Origin: an uncultured Holdemanella sp.
Lineage (GTDB): Bacteria; Bacillota_I; Bacilli_A; Erysipelotrichales; Erysipelotrichaceae
Length of the DNA stretch: 21,624 nt
Assembly (NCBI GenBank): GCA_900754615.1
Contig: CAAEDN010000052.1
Span: forward strand, 1 to 21,624
Reading direction: 5' to 3'
The notes under the pieces were generated by a model. The model did not search any database. It worked only from the letters and a program-made list of their open reading frames with translations, and was not told where the DNA came from. Shown in pieces: positions 7,286 to 14,877 of the stretch. The position numbers were made by a program, and so were the translations under genes. Position 1 is the first letter of the stretch. Each line of letters starts with the position of its first letter.

Positions 7286-8587
7286 ATGAACAAAAATGGA
7301 AATTTTAAAAGTACGGTAGGATTTGTGCTAGCCTGCGTAGGTTCTGCTGTAGGAATGGGAAACATATGGATGTTTCCATATCGCTTAGGACAATATGGGG
7401 GCGCTGCCTTTTTAATTCCATATCTTATCTTTATCGCCTTATTTGGTCTTGTTGGTTTATCAGCTGAATTTGCGTTAGGAAGAATGGCAAAAACAGGAAC
7501 ACTAGGCGCCTATGCGTATTGTTGGAAAAACAAATTTGGAAAATATATTGGATGGCTTCCACTACTTGGATCTCTTGGTATCGCAATTGGATACAGTGTC
7601 ATTTTAGGATGGGTTTTTCGAAGTATTCAAGGCGTCATCACAAACGAACTATTCACGAATAGTATTCCTGCCTTTTTTACGAATATGACACAATCCTTTT
7701 CGAATGTGCCTTGTCACTTTTTAGTCTTGTTTATTACTTGTCTACTTTTATTTACAAGTGCTACAAATGCGATTGAAAAAGTGAATAAAATATTGATGCC
7801 AGCCTTCTTTATCTTATTTATTATCCTTGCCATTCGTGTCAGTCTATTTGATGGTGCCATTGAAGGCTATAAATTCTTATTTGTACCTAAATGGGAGTAT
7901 CTATTCAATAAAGAAACATGGATCATGGCTATGGGCCAAGCCTTCTTCTCCTTATCCATTACAGGTTCGGGAATGATTGTATATGGAGCTTATTTAAAGG
8001 AAGATGTGGACATTCCTAAGGCAAGTATGCAGACAGCAATATTTGATACAATTGCAGCGATGCTAGCGGCATTAGCGATTATGCCAGCTGTATTCTCTTT
8101 TGGCATTGACCCAGTCAGTGGTCCTAGCTTAATGTTTTTAACCCTTCCTGAAGTCTTTAAACAAATGCCACTTGGAAATTTCTTTGCCCTATTCTTCTTT
8201 ATTTCAGTAGCCTTTGCAGGAATCACAAGTTTGATCAACATGTTAGAAGCCGTGTGTGAGTCTTGGCAGAATCGTTTTCACATTTCTAGAAAAAAAGCGG
8301 TTTTACTTTGTGGCATGATCACGTTCATCGTTTCTGTATGTATTGAAAATGGAGATATCGTAGGTAAATGGATGGATATTGTCACTATTTATATTATTCC
8401 TTTTGCGGCCTTACTTGGTGCCATTACCATTTACTACGTTTTAGGATGGAATAGTTTAAAACAAGAGTTAGACAAAGGAAGAAAAAAGCCGGTTGGACCG
8501 ACCTTTAAGTTCTTAGGCAAATATGTATATGTATTTCTAGCCATCATTATTTTGATTTTGGGAATTCTTTACAACGGTATTGGCTAA
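7286..8587 (+). CDS. Sodium:neurotransmitter (NSS/SNF) family symporter
   Basis: A 433-residue membrane protein importing a small amine or amino acid with sodium. The first helix holds the NSS signature GSAVGMGNIWMFPYR (19-33), where the helix unwinds to bind substrate and sodium in LeuT-fold transporters. About eleven hydrophobic segments are visible (roughly 10-32, 41-62, 87-113, 143-160, 169-188, 214-233, 246-265, 295-320, 338-353, 366-388, 411-431), the usual number for bacterial members such as MhsT and Tyt1. GAGG lies seven bases before the ATG. Its divergent position next to the DeoR-type regulator and radical enzyme suggests that it may bring in that enzyme's substrate or a related compound. 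The 3' end overlaps the convergent phosphoesterase gene by 41 bases. The substrate cannot be read from sequence. Confidence 0.9.
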   Translation: MNKNGNFKSTVGFVLACVGSAVGMGNIWMFPYRLGQYGGAAFLIPYLIFIALFGLVGLSAEFALGRMAKTGTLGAYAYCWKNKFGKYIGWLPLLGSLGIAIGYSVILGWVFRSIQGVITNELFTNSIPAFFTNMTQSFSNVPCHFLVLFITCLLLFTSATNAIEKVNKILMPAFFILFIILAIRVSLFDGAIEGYKFLFVPKWEYLFNKETWIMAMGQAFFSLSITGSGMIVYGAYLKEDVDIPKASMQTAIFDTIAAMLAALAIMPAVFSFGIDPVSGPSLMFLTLPEVFKQMPLGNFFALFFFISVAFAGITSLINMLEAVCESWQNRFHISRKKAVLLCGMITFIVSVCIENGDIVGKWMDIVTIYIIPFAALLGAITIYYVLGWNSLKQELDKGRKKPVGPTFKFLGKYVYVFLAIIILILGILYNGIG

Positions 8588-9092
8588 GTGTTTCTAAATC
8601 TTTCCAAGTAAATACACAGTCCTCTAGTATCATATAACTATGAGGGCTGTTTTCTTTTGGAATCGAAACAGAGCCTGGATTCATATAAATAATACCATCT
8701 CGATCTTCAAGGGTAGGAACATGGGTATGTCCACATAGTAATAAAGATCCAGGTTTTAGCTTAACCGGTTTTAAATGTCCATGTGTACAATAGATAAAAA
8801 GCCCGTTTATATCGAATATAGAATAATCTGCTAAACATGGAAAATCCAATACCATTTGATCGACTTCACAATCACAATTTCCACGAACACATAAAATCGA
8901 GTCTGAAATGGAATTTAACATCTCAATTACTTTTTTAGGTTCATATTCTTTTGGTAGATCGTTTCTAGGTCCATGATATAAAATATCGCCTAATAAAATC
9001 AATCGATCTGGATTTTCGTATTTATACGCATCCATGAGTTTTTGACAATAATAGCTTGAGCCATGGATGTCACTTGCGATCATATATTTCAT
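8547..9092 (-). CDS. YfcE-type metallophosphoesterase
   Basis: A 181-residue calcineurin-like phosphodiesterase with a complete dinuclear metal site: D8 and H10 in SDIHGS, D36 in GDILYHGP, N72 in GNCD, H104/H106 in THGH and H122/H124 in GHTH. E. coli YfcE, of nearly the same length, hydrolyses phosphodiesters in vitro; the physiological substrate is unclear. ATG 9092 is the start because AAGGAG lies five bases upstream; a longer reading from 9128 would begin inside the preceding terminator hairpin. The gene follows pfp on the same strand, separated by that terminator, so it probably depends on readthrough. Its last 41 bases lie under the 3' end of the convergent symporter gene, and a plus-strand terminator lies inside its coding region. 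Confidence 0.9.
   Translation of the reverse strand: MKYMIASDIHGSSYYCQKLMDAYKYENPDRLILLGDILYHGPRNDLPKEYEPKKVIEMLNSISDSILCVRGNCDCEVDQMVLDFPCLADYSIFDINGLFIYCTHGHLKPVKLKPGSLLLCGHTHVPTLEDRDGIIYMNPGSVSIPKENSPHSYMILEDCVFTWKDLETLSQYRCKEFPKSK
8616..8658 (+). terminator. Symporter terminator inside the yfcE-like gene
   Basis: ACAGTCCTC (8616-8624) pairs with GAGGGCTGT (8642-8650), with one U-G pair, and the stem continues inward as TAGT/ACTA across a one-base bulge. TTTCTTTT follows directly. It lies 29 bases after the symporter stop and is the right shape and polarity for an intrinsic terminator, while being entirely coding on the other strand. Confidence 0.75.
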
Positions 9093-9105
9093 AAGTACTC
9101 CTTTT

Positions 9106-9134
9106 AAGAAAAAAGAATGCCGAAGCATTCTTTT
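9106..9134 (-). terminator. Terminator after pfp with UUCG tetraloop
   Basis: AAAAGAATGC and GCATTCTTTT form a perfect 10-bp stem (9111-9134). On the transcribed minus strand the loop is TTCG closed by a C-G pair, a very stable tetraloop, and a T-rich tail follows. It begins six bases after the pfp stop and ends close to the ribosome site of the next gene. Confidence 0.85.
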
Positions 9135-9139
9135 ATTTA

Positions 9140-10789
9140 TTATTCACCTTTTTCTAAAGCCAATGTACGAGTTGTTAAATCACATACTTCAGTTGGTCCA
9201 TAGTATTGGATAGCTCCTGGATAAGTATATGCAGTTTCAACAGCCCATGTATCACGATTTGCTTCGAAATATTTGAATGGTTTACCATCTAATTCAACCA
9301 ATGCTTTTTTGATAACTGGTTTGTCTTCACCATTACGACGTTCGATGTTCATCATCTTAGTGATTGGCATACCACCAGCAACCCATTCTTCAGCTGGTTT
9401 AGATAAGTTAGATACTTTTGATAAATATCCATTATATCCGTATTGGATCAACATGAATGCGTTGTATCCTAATGAGTAGCAGTAGTCAGCATCGAAGTTT
9501 GATGGGAATGCACAACGTCCTTCGTATCCGAAGAAGTGGTGTAATGCATTGAATTTACCTGTAAATCCTCTTTCAGTTAATTTGTCTTTAACTAAAGCTG
9601 AGAACAATTTTTCTGATTCAATTAAAGATACCTGTACGTTTCCGTGTGGATCTCTTTCTAAGAATAATTGTTGTTGGATAGTTTGAGGTAAGATTGCGAA
9701 TACAGCCATTGATTCAGCAGTTAAACCTTTTTCAATGAATGCATATTTTTCTTCCCAGCTTCCTAATGCATTAAATTCTTCTGTTTTGTTTCCAGCTAAT
9801 AATTCGTTGATTTCAGCAATCAATGCTTTAAATTCTGGAACGAATTCAACTACACCTTCAGGGATGATTGCAACACCGAAGTTGTTTCCATTTGCAGAAC
9901 GTTTTTCAACAGCATCTGCAATGTAGTCAGCGATTTCAGATAAAGATTGTTTTTTTGCAGCAACTTCTTCTGAAATTAAACAAATGTTTGGTTGCGTTTC
10001 TAAAGCACATTCCAAAGCTACGTGACTTGCACTACGTCCCATAACTTTTACAAAGTGCCAATATTTTTTAGCAGAGTTTGCATCACGTTCGATGTTTCCG
10101 ATTAATTCACTATATGTTTTAGTTGCAGTATCGAATCCAAATGAACATTCGATGTCTTCATTTTTCAAGTCACCATCGATAGTTTTTGGACAACCGATAA
10201 CTTGAACACCTGTATTGTGAGCTGCAAAGTATTCAGCTAATACAGCAGCATTTGTATTTGAGTCATCTCCACCGATAATTACGATAGCAGTGATTCCATG
10301 TTTTTCACAAACTTTTGCAGCAACTGCGAATTGTTCTTCAGTTTCTAATTTAGTACGTCCAGATCCGATAATATCAAATCCACCAGTATTTCTGTATGCA
10401 TCGATATATGCATCATCGAATTCTACATAGTTGTCTTCTAATAATCCAATAGGACCATTTTTAAATCCGTAAAGAACATTTTCTTTACTAGTAGCTTTTA
10501 ATGCATCGTATAGACCACAAATAACGTTGTGTCCACCAGGTGCTTGTCCACCAGATAAGATTACACCTACAACTTGTTTTTTAGCTGCAGAAGTATTTTC
10601 TCCTTTTTCGAATGTGATTTCTTTTTCTCCGTAAGTGTTAGGGAATAAAGCCGCGATTTTTTCTTGGTCTGCAACACTTTGAGTTGCGTTTCCTTCCTTA
10701 ACACAGATTTCTGAAATACCATTTCTTAACATTCCAGGCAATTTTGGACTGTATTGGTATCTAGCTTTTTGAAGTGGTGATTGATTCAT
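9140..10789 (-). CDS. pfp: Pyrophosphate--fructose 6-phosphate 1-phosphotransferase
   Basis: Makes fructose 1,6-bisphosphate from fructose 6-phosphate using pyrophosphate instead of ATP, reversibly, in the cytosol. At 549 residues it belongs to the long PFP type related to plant and spirochaete enzymes. GGDDS (173-177) has the second aspartate that marks pyrophosphate use where ATP enzymes have glycine. PKTIDGD (201-207) holds the catalytic aspartates and MGR (250-252) binds the sugar phosphate; ILSGGQAPGGHN (77-88) is the diphosphate loop. AAGGAG lies seven bases before the ATG. Many Asn, Tyr and Phe codons end in C, unlike the AT-heavy neighbours, which suggests high expression. It appears to be transcribed alone, with a strong terminator after it. 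Pyrophosphate use fits an energy-limited fermenter. Confidence 0.95.
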   Translation of the reverse strand: MNQSPLQKARYQYSPKLPGMLRNGISEICVKEGNATQSVADQEKIAALFPNTYGEKEITFEKGENTSAAKKQVVGVILSGGQAPGGHNVICGLYDALKATSKENVLYGFKNGPIGLLEDNYVEFDDAYIDAYRNTGGFDIIGSGRTKLETEEQFAVAAKVCEKHGITAIVIIGGDDSNTNAAVLAEYFAAHNTGVQVIGCPKTIDGDLKNEDIECSFGFDTATKTYSELIGNIERDANSAKKYWHFVKVMGRSASHVALECALETQPNICLISEEVAAKKQSLSEIADYIADAVEKRSANGNNFGVAIIPEGVVEFVPEFKALIAEINELLAGNKTEEFNALGSWEEKYAFIEKGLTAESMAVFAILPQTIQQQLFLERDPHGNVQVSLIESEKLFSALVKDKLTERGFTGKFNALHHFFGYEGRCAFPSNFDADYCYSLGYNAFMLIQYGYNGYLSKVSNLSKPAEEWVAGGMPITKMMNIERRNGEDKPVIKKALVELDGKPFKYFEANRDTWAVETAYTYPGAIQYYGPTEVCDLTTRTLALEKGE

Positions 10790-10808
10790 TTTTATATCTC
10801 CTTTTCAA

Positions 10809-10838
10809 TTTATACCTACACTGAAAATTTTATAACAA
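10809..10838 (-). promoter_or_regulatory. Possible pfp promoter
   Basis: On the minus strand TTGTTA (10838-10833) and TATAAA (10814-10809) are 18 bases apart, the latter preceded by a TG-containing stretch. The predicted leader is only about a dozen bases but still holds AAGGAG. A second TATAAA-like box overlaps the -35 box, so the exact start is uncertain. Confidence 0.4.
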
Positions 10839-10878
10839 TTTACCTAAAAAGTAAATAGAGCACACGCTTACCACCCCA

Positions 10879-11532
10879 CTACTTAAGGTAGGATTCTAAA
10901 CATTCAGCACTTACTTCTTCCTGCAAACATTCAAAGAATAATCCAATATGATACCCATCCGCTACGGCATGTGCAATCGTGATATTTACTGGCATCTGTT
11001 TGGCTTCATCGTACTTTCCAGCTGTGACGATAGGAAAGAAAGCTGGACCACCATTCACTACACGGCTAGAAACAGCTGTAAATGTCGTCCATGGCGTACA
11101 TGAAACACAATAAAAGTTAGCTGGTTGATCAGATTTTACCTTAATGCCTCTTTTGGTTTTACCTAATTCCATATCAAAAGTAATATTCTTGTAGAAAGAG
11201 CCAAAATCATCTGTAAAATCCGTCCAACAATCCGAAAATGTATGATCTTCTTCATGGAAAATCGTATAGTTAGGAACCAAAGAATCCCACACACATAAAT
11301 CTCCATTTTTATCTTTAAACATTTTAAAGTTATCAATTCGATTTAACACTTTAGTCACACAATAAATCAACGTTGGATAAAATTTATATCCATTTGTATG
11401 ACAAAAACTTAATAACTCACTCACATCAATATTGGCCGTCATATTTACTTCAACATTTAAACTGTTTGTATAATACAAATAATGCTCTTTACGACACCAA
11501 TTTTCTAAATCAATCTTCTTATATCTACACAT
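10879..11532 (-). CDS. Chloramphenicol acetyltransferase-like protein
   Basis: A 217-residue trimeric CAT-fold acetyl-CoA acyltransferase. The catalytic histidine is H188 in IAHAVADGYH, aligned with the second histidine of the classical HHxxxDG motif; D192 and G193 complete it. SCTPWTTFT matches the conserved SCxPWxSFT segment of CAT enzymes. The first histidine of the classical pair is alanine here, as in many chromosomal relatives whose substrates are unknown, so resistance should not be assumed. AGGAG lies five bases before the ATG and overlaps the stop of the upstream EamA transporter gene, so the two are translated from one message. A transporter paired with an acetyltransferase could mean detoxification, but nothing proves it. 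Confidence 0.8.
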   Translation of the reverse strand: MCRYKKIDLENWCRKEHYLYYTNSLNVEVNMTANIDVSELLSFCHTNGYKFYPTLIYCVTKVLNRIDNFKMFKDKNGDLCVWDSLVPNYTIFHEEDHTFSDCWTDFTDDFGSFYKNITFDMELGKTKRGIKVKSDQPANFYCVSCTPWTTFTAVSSRVVNGGPAFFPIVTAGKYDEAKQMPVNITIAHAVADGYHIGLFFECLQEEVSAECLESYLK

Positions 11533-11540
11533 AAAATCTC

Positions 11541-12404
11541 CTATATTATTGCCATTATAACAGTACCTGCTGTAATTAAAATTAAACCTAGTAATGCATT
11601 CATTGATAGCTTTTCATGAAATACAACACGAGAAAAACCAATTGTTACAAGTATACTCAATTTATCAATGGGCACAACGATGCTTGCAGGTCCATCCTGT
11701 AAAGCACGATAAAAACATAGCCAAGATGCTCCTGTCGCAAAGCCAGATAAAATGATAAACAAGAGTTCTTTTCGATCAATAGATTTTATTTCAGACTGCT
11801 TATTTTTCACAAATACCATTAGCCAAGCCATGACTAAGACAACACTTGTACGAATGGCCGTACCTAAATTAGAATCAATTCCAGAAATACCAATCTTACC
11901 TAAAATTGATGTAAGGCTCGCAAATATAGCTGACAAAATCGCATACATCAACCAGCTTTTATCTGAAGAATTAGATTCAGATTCATCTTTTCGATTGATC
12001 ATCAACATCGTACCTACACCAATCATGCATACACAACCAATTTTAGTTAAAGACAAACCTTCATGAAAGAAAATTAAAGCCAGTAATATTGTTAAAATCG
12101 TACTCGATTTATCAATCGGAACAACCTTATTTACATCCCCATTCTGAAGAGCCTTAAAATAACATAGCCAGCTAGCACCGGTTGCGATACCAGATAAGAC
12201 TAGAAATAATAATGTCTTTTCACTAATTTCAATAATACCAGACAGTGTTCCAGTTAAAAGAACAAGAATCCACGAAAAAACTAAAACCACAATGGTACGT
12301 ATGGCGGTTGCCACATCGGAATCTGTTTTTGAGATTCCACATTTTGCGAGTATGGAAGTAATTCCTGCAAAAAAGGCAGAACCTGTCGCATATAAAATCC
12401 ACAT
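11541..12404 (-). CDS. EamA-family (DMT superfamily) transporter
   Basis: A 287-residue membrane protein of ten predicted helices built from two EamA repeats. The halves are strikingly alike: ATGASWLC at 74-81 and 223-230, VVPIDK at 94-99 and 243-248, FHE at 113-115 and 262-264, always 149 residues apart. The family exports or exchanges metabolites such as amino acids or sugars; the substrate here is unknown. ATG 12404 is chosen since GGTGAT, part of the anti-Shine-Dalgarno complement, sits just upstream; a TTG four codons earlier is less likely. The acetyltransferase gene follows without a gap. A TATAAA about 20 bases upstream may be its -10 box, but no convincing -35 box is seen. Confidence 0.85.
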   Translation of the reverse strand: MWILYATGSAFFAGITSILAKCGISKTDSDVATAIRTIVVLVFSWILVLLTGTLSGIIEISEKTLLFLVLSGIATGASWLCYFKALQNGDVNKVVPIDKSSTILTILLALIFFHEGLSLTKIGCVCMIGVGTMLMINRKDESESNSSDKSWLMYAILSAIFASLTSILGKIGISGIDSNLGTAIRTSVVLVMAWLMVFVKNKQSEIKSIDRKELLFIILSGFATGASWLCFYRALQDGPASIVVPIDKLSILVTIGFSRVVFHEKLSMNALLGLILITAGTVIMAII

Positions 12405-12454
12405 AGTATCACCCAAATGAAATTTTATACCTCATAATCCTTTAATACAAATAC

Positions 12455-12483
12455 AAAAAGGAAGCAGTGTCTAAACTACTTCC
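12455..12483 (-). terminator. Terminator of bcp
   Basis: On the minus strand GGAAGTAGT and ACTGCTTCC form a 9-bp stem with one U-G pair around a 6-base loop (12483-12460), followed by five T residues. The bcp stop codon falls inside the loop, so the first arm is coding sequence. Confidence 0.8.
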
Positions 12484-12923
12484 AACATATTTTCAGCATC
12501 ATTTGCCGCTTTTACTTTATCATTAGCACGAACAATAATTCCAGATTCATCTATTAGATATGTTGTTCGAACCACACCCATAGATACCTTTCCATAATTC
12601 TTCTTTTCTTTCCACACATCATAAGCTTCAATCACTTTTCTTTCTGGATCTGCCAACAAAGTAAAGGCAAGGCCATACTTTTCTTGAAACTTCTTATGAG
12701 AAGCCACTGTATCTTTACTTACACCTAAGACGACAGCTCCTTTTTCTAAGAATTGTGGATATCTTTCAGAAAAACCACAAGCCTGCTTTGTACAACCCGC
12801 CGTATTATCCTTTGGATAAAAATATAAGATAACTTTTTTACCTCTATAATCACTTAATTTGTGCATCACACCATCTTGATCTGGCAATTCAAAATCAGGT
12901 GCTTGAATTCCAATTTCTAACAT
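12471..12923 (-). CDS. bcp: Thioredoxin-dependent peroxiredoxin, BCP/PrxQ type
   Basis: Reduces hydrogen peroxide and organic hydroperoxides in the cytosol. The protein has 150 residues; the peroxidatic cysteine is C44 and the resolving cysteine C49 in AGCTKQAC, the four-residue gap of E. coli BCP. YFYPKDNTAGC around the active site and a late RTTYLID strand are typical of the thioredoxin fold. ATG 12923 has GGAG seven bases upstream; a longer reading from 12962 would run through the promoter. It has its own extended -10 promoter and terminator, so it is a single-gene unit. In an anaerobe it gives protection during oxygen exposure. Confidence 0.95.
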   Translation of the reverse strand: MLEIGIQAPDFELPDQDGVMHKLSDYRGKKVILYFYPKDNTAGCTKQACGFSERYPQFLEKGAVVLGVSKDTVASHKKFQEKYGLAFTLLADPERKVIEAYDVWKEKKNYGKVSMGVVRTTYLIDESGIIVRANDKVKAANDAENMLEVV

Positions 12924-12948
12924 ATGTATTCTCCGTTCTGTTGAACAA

Positions 12949-12957
12949 ATTATATCA
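12949..12957 (-). promoter_or_regulatory. Extended -10 promoter of bcp
   Basis: TGATATAAT on the minus strand is a perfect TGnTATAAT extended -10 element, 25 bases before the start codon. The -35 region is poor, as is usual for this promoter class. Confidence 0.6.
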
Positions 12958-12988
12958 TCCAAAATTATTTAAACCTACTCATATGCAC

Positions 12989-13010
12989 AAAAGGAAGCAT
13001 ACTTGCTTCC
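12989..13010 (-). terminator. Terminator of the methyltransferase gene
   Basis: GGAAGCA (12993-12999) and TGCTTCC (13004-13010) form a perfect 7-bp stem with a four-base loop, followed on the minus strand by four T residues. The stem begins on the last base of the stop codon. It strongly resembles the bcp terminator stem. Confidence 0.75.
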
Positions 13011-14230
13011 TAACGTTTTTTCTTACTCATTTTACTTGATCTAAATTGAGCTTGTCTTTGCGCTTTTTTTGTAGGCTTGACATTGAATTGCTTCTTTTCT
13101 AATACACAAACACTTTCAATATGATCTGTATAAGGGAATAAATCAACCAATTCTAGTTTATTTGTGACATAGCCTTGTTTTCTAAATTGATTTAAATCAC
13201 GAACCTGTGTTCTTGGATCACAAGAAATATATAGAATCTTTCTTGGGTTTAAAGCTGCGGCACACTCAATAAAATCCTTAGTTGTACCTGCGCGAGGTGG
13301 ATCTAAAATGATTGCATCATAATGATTATGATACTTTCTTGCCTGGCGCATAAATTCTGTTGAATCCATCGCAACAAATTCAATGTTCTTGATCTTATTT
13401 TGTTTCGCATTATATTTTGCGTTTTCAATCGCATCCGGATTGACTTCTACACCCATGACTTTCTTACAAGAATCTGTCATCGTTAAACCAATTGTACCAA
13501 CACCACAATATGTATCTAGTACTGTATCCGTTTCCTTTAAATCCAACATTTTCTTAGCTAAGCCATACAATACTTCACATTGTTCAGAATGAATCTGATA
13601 GAACGAATTGTGTGAAAACGCGATGTCTAAACCACATAACTCATCATGAATCATACCATCCCCATATAAAACAATAGCTTCATCCTGCAAAACAATACTT
13701 GTCTTTCTAGGATTGATATTTTGTACAATTGTTTTAATTTGCGGAAATTCACTCGTTAATACACGCACCATATTTTTTCTTGAAGGAAACATCTTTTGAC
13801 TTGTGACAAATACAACCATCACTTCATCTGTTTTATGTCCCCAACGAATCAATACATGACGCAATAAGCCTGTTCCTGTTCTTTCATTGTATAATTCCAA
13901 TTTCATAGAACCAACTAGTTCTGTAATCTTATTGATGATTTCATTAACTAGCTTTGGCTGCATGATACAATTTTCAGTCTTCACAACACGATGAGAATGA
14001 GGCGCATATAAACCAGAATATACTTTCCCCTTATCTTTCGCAAAACCTACAATAACCTTATTACGATAATGCGTATCATTTTTAGCCATATGCACATCAC
14101 CAACGCGAACCTTTAAATGTGTTTTTTCAACTAAAGCTTCCACATCTTTTTTCTTTTTATCTGCCTGCATACTTGGCTTCAGTTTTAAAAGTGAACATCC
14201 ACCGCATATTTTTTCTACTTTACACTTCAC
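13010..14230 (-). CDS. rlmD: RNA (uracil-5-)-methyltransferase, RlmD/TrmA family
   Basis: Methylates C5 of a uridine in 23S rRNA (or tRNA) using S-adenosylmethionine. Four cysteines, C3, C9, C12 and C88, match the [4Fe-4S] ligands of the RumA type; the N-terminal TRAM domain of longer relatives is absent. DTYCGVGTIGL (239-249) binds SAM, DPPRAG is at 310-315, the nucleophile is C337 in YISCDP and the base E372 in HIESV. A basic tail of about 24 residues follows. The start is GTG, with AAAGGAG seven bases upstream, and it overlaps the end of the HAD gene by 11 bases, so translation is coupled. Which uridine is modified cannot be decided from sequence; Bacillota often carry a single dual-site enzyme. 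Confidence 0.9.
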   Translation of the reverse strand: MKCKVEKICGGCSLLKLKPSMQADKKKKDVEALVEKTHLKVRVGDVHMAKNDTHYRNKVIVGFAKDKGKVYSGLYAPHSHRVVKTENCIMQPKLVNEIINKITELVGSMKLELYNERTGTGLLRHVLIRWGHKTDEVMVVFVTSQKMFPSRKNMVRVLTSEFPQIKTIVQNINPRKTSIVLQDEAIVLYGDGMIHDELCGLDIAFSHNSFYQIHSEQCEVLYGLAKKMLDLKETDTVLDTYCGVGTIGLTMTDSCKKVMGVEVNPDAIENAKYNAKQNKIKNIEFVAMDSTEFMRQARKYHNHYDAIILDPPRAGTTKDFIECAAALNPRKILYISCDPRTQVRDLNQFRKQGYVTNKLELVDLFPYTDHIESVCVLEKKQFNVKPTKKAQRQAQFRSSKMSKKKR

Positions 14231-14813
14231 TAATTTTCTCCTTTATTAAGTCAATGACTTTACTTGAATCTTTAACTTCAATCGTTTCAAATCCCAAATT
14301 ACTTGCTGCAACTACATTATCTTTTCGATCATCTAAAAATAAACATTCCGATGCCTTAAGATCATATTTTTTTAATAATATATGAAATATTTCTGGATCC
14401 GGTTTAATTTTCTTATATTCATAAGAAAAAACACCGCCATCTATATTATCAAACACACCACAACTTCTCAAATACTTTGTGTCATCTTCTGGAATATTTG
14501 AAAGAATATACACATTGTATCCCAATCGTTTTAAATCCTTGATATACGCAACATTATCTTTTAATGGAATCACAAATTCTGTCCAATGGTACATCAATTC
14601 TTTAATATTTAACTCTAATTCAGGAAATTGTTTTACTCCCTTTTCAATCATTTCTTCCACTGAATAGAGTCCTTGATCATACTCATTCCATAAAGAATCA
14701 AAAAAGAATGATTTCACTTCTTCTTGCCTTTCATTAAAGAAGCTATAAATCAATTCATTTGAATCAAATTTAACCAATACATTTCCTAAGTCAAATACTA
14801 TATTTTTCAGCAT
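14220..14813 (-). CDS. HAD-family phosphatase, YihX-like
   Basis: A 197-residue subfamily IA haloacid dehalogenase-like hydrolase. The nucleophile is D8 in FDLGNVLV; the usual second acid is a glycine, exactly as in E. coli YihX (alpha-glucose-1-phosphate phosphatase). Motif II is LSN (S105), motif III the lysine in KKIKPDPEIF (near K137) and motif IV FLDDRKDN (D161, D162). A helical cap lies between residues 17 and 85. Sugar phosphates are likely substrates, but this is from family knowledge only. ATG 14813 begins the family N-terminus; it has no ribosome binding site and lies at the predicted transcription start, so the message may be leaderless. The gene leads a two-gene operon with the methyltransferase. 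A start at 14936 would run through the promoter and the divergent gene. Confidence 0.85.
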   Translation of the reverse strand: MLKNIVFDLGNVLVKFDSNELIYSFFNERQEEVKSFFFDSLWNEYDQGLYSVEEMIEKGVKQFPELELNIKELMYHWTEFVIPLKDNVAYIKDLKRLGYNVYILSNIPEDDTKYLRSCGVFDNIDGGVFSYEYKKIKPDPEIFHILLKKYDLKASECLFLDDRKDNVVAASNLGFETIEVKDSSKVIDLIKEKISEV

Positions 14814-14819
14814 ATGCCA

Positions 14820-14848
14820 ATTATACTTGAAAAAAACATCTAAAACAA
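14820..14848 (-). promoter_or_regulatory. Promoter of the HAD-methyltransferase operon
   Basis: TTGTTT (14848-14843) and TATAAT (14825-14820) on the minus strand are 17 bases apart. The -10 box ends six bases before the ATG, so transcription would begin at or within a base or two of the start codon. Confidence 0.65.
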
Positions 14849-14855
14849 ATATGAT
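14827..14855 (+). promoter_or_regulatory. def: Promoter of the peptide deformylase gene
   Basis: TTGAAA (14827-14832) and TATGAT (14850-14855) are 17 bases apart; each box matches the consensus in five of six positions. It lies almost exactly on top of the divergent HAD promoter, so the two probably exclude each other. Confidence 0.65.
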
Positions 14856-14877
14856 TTTTGAAGAAAAGAGGTATGTT

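Noticed and set aside
10879..11532. A chloramphenicol resistance gene.
   Set aside because: Only the CAT fold and core catalytic residues are shared; the classical HH pair is AH and the gene sits in an ordinary chromosomal operon.
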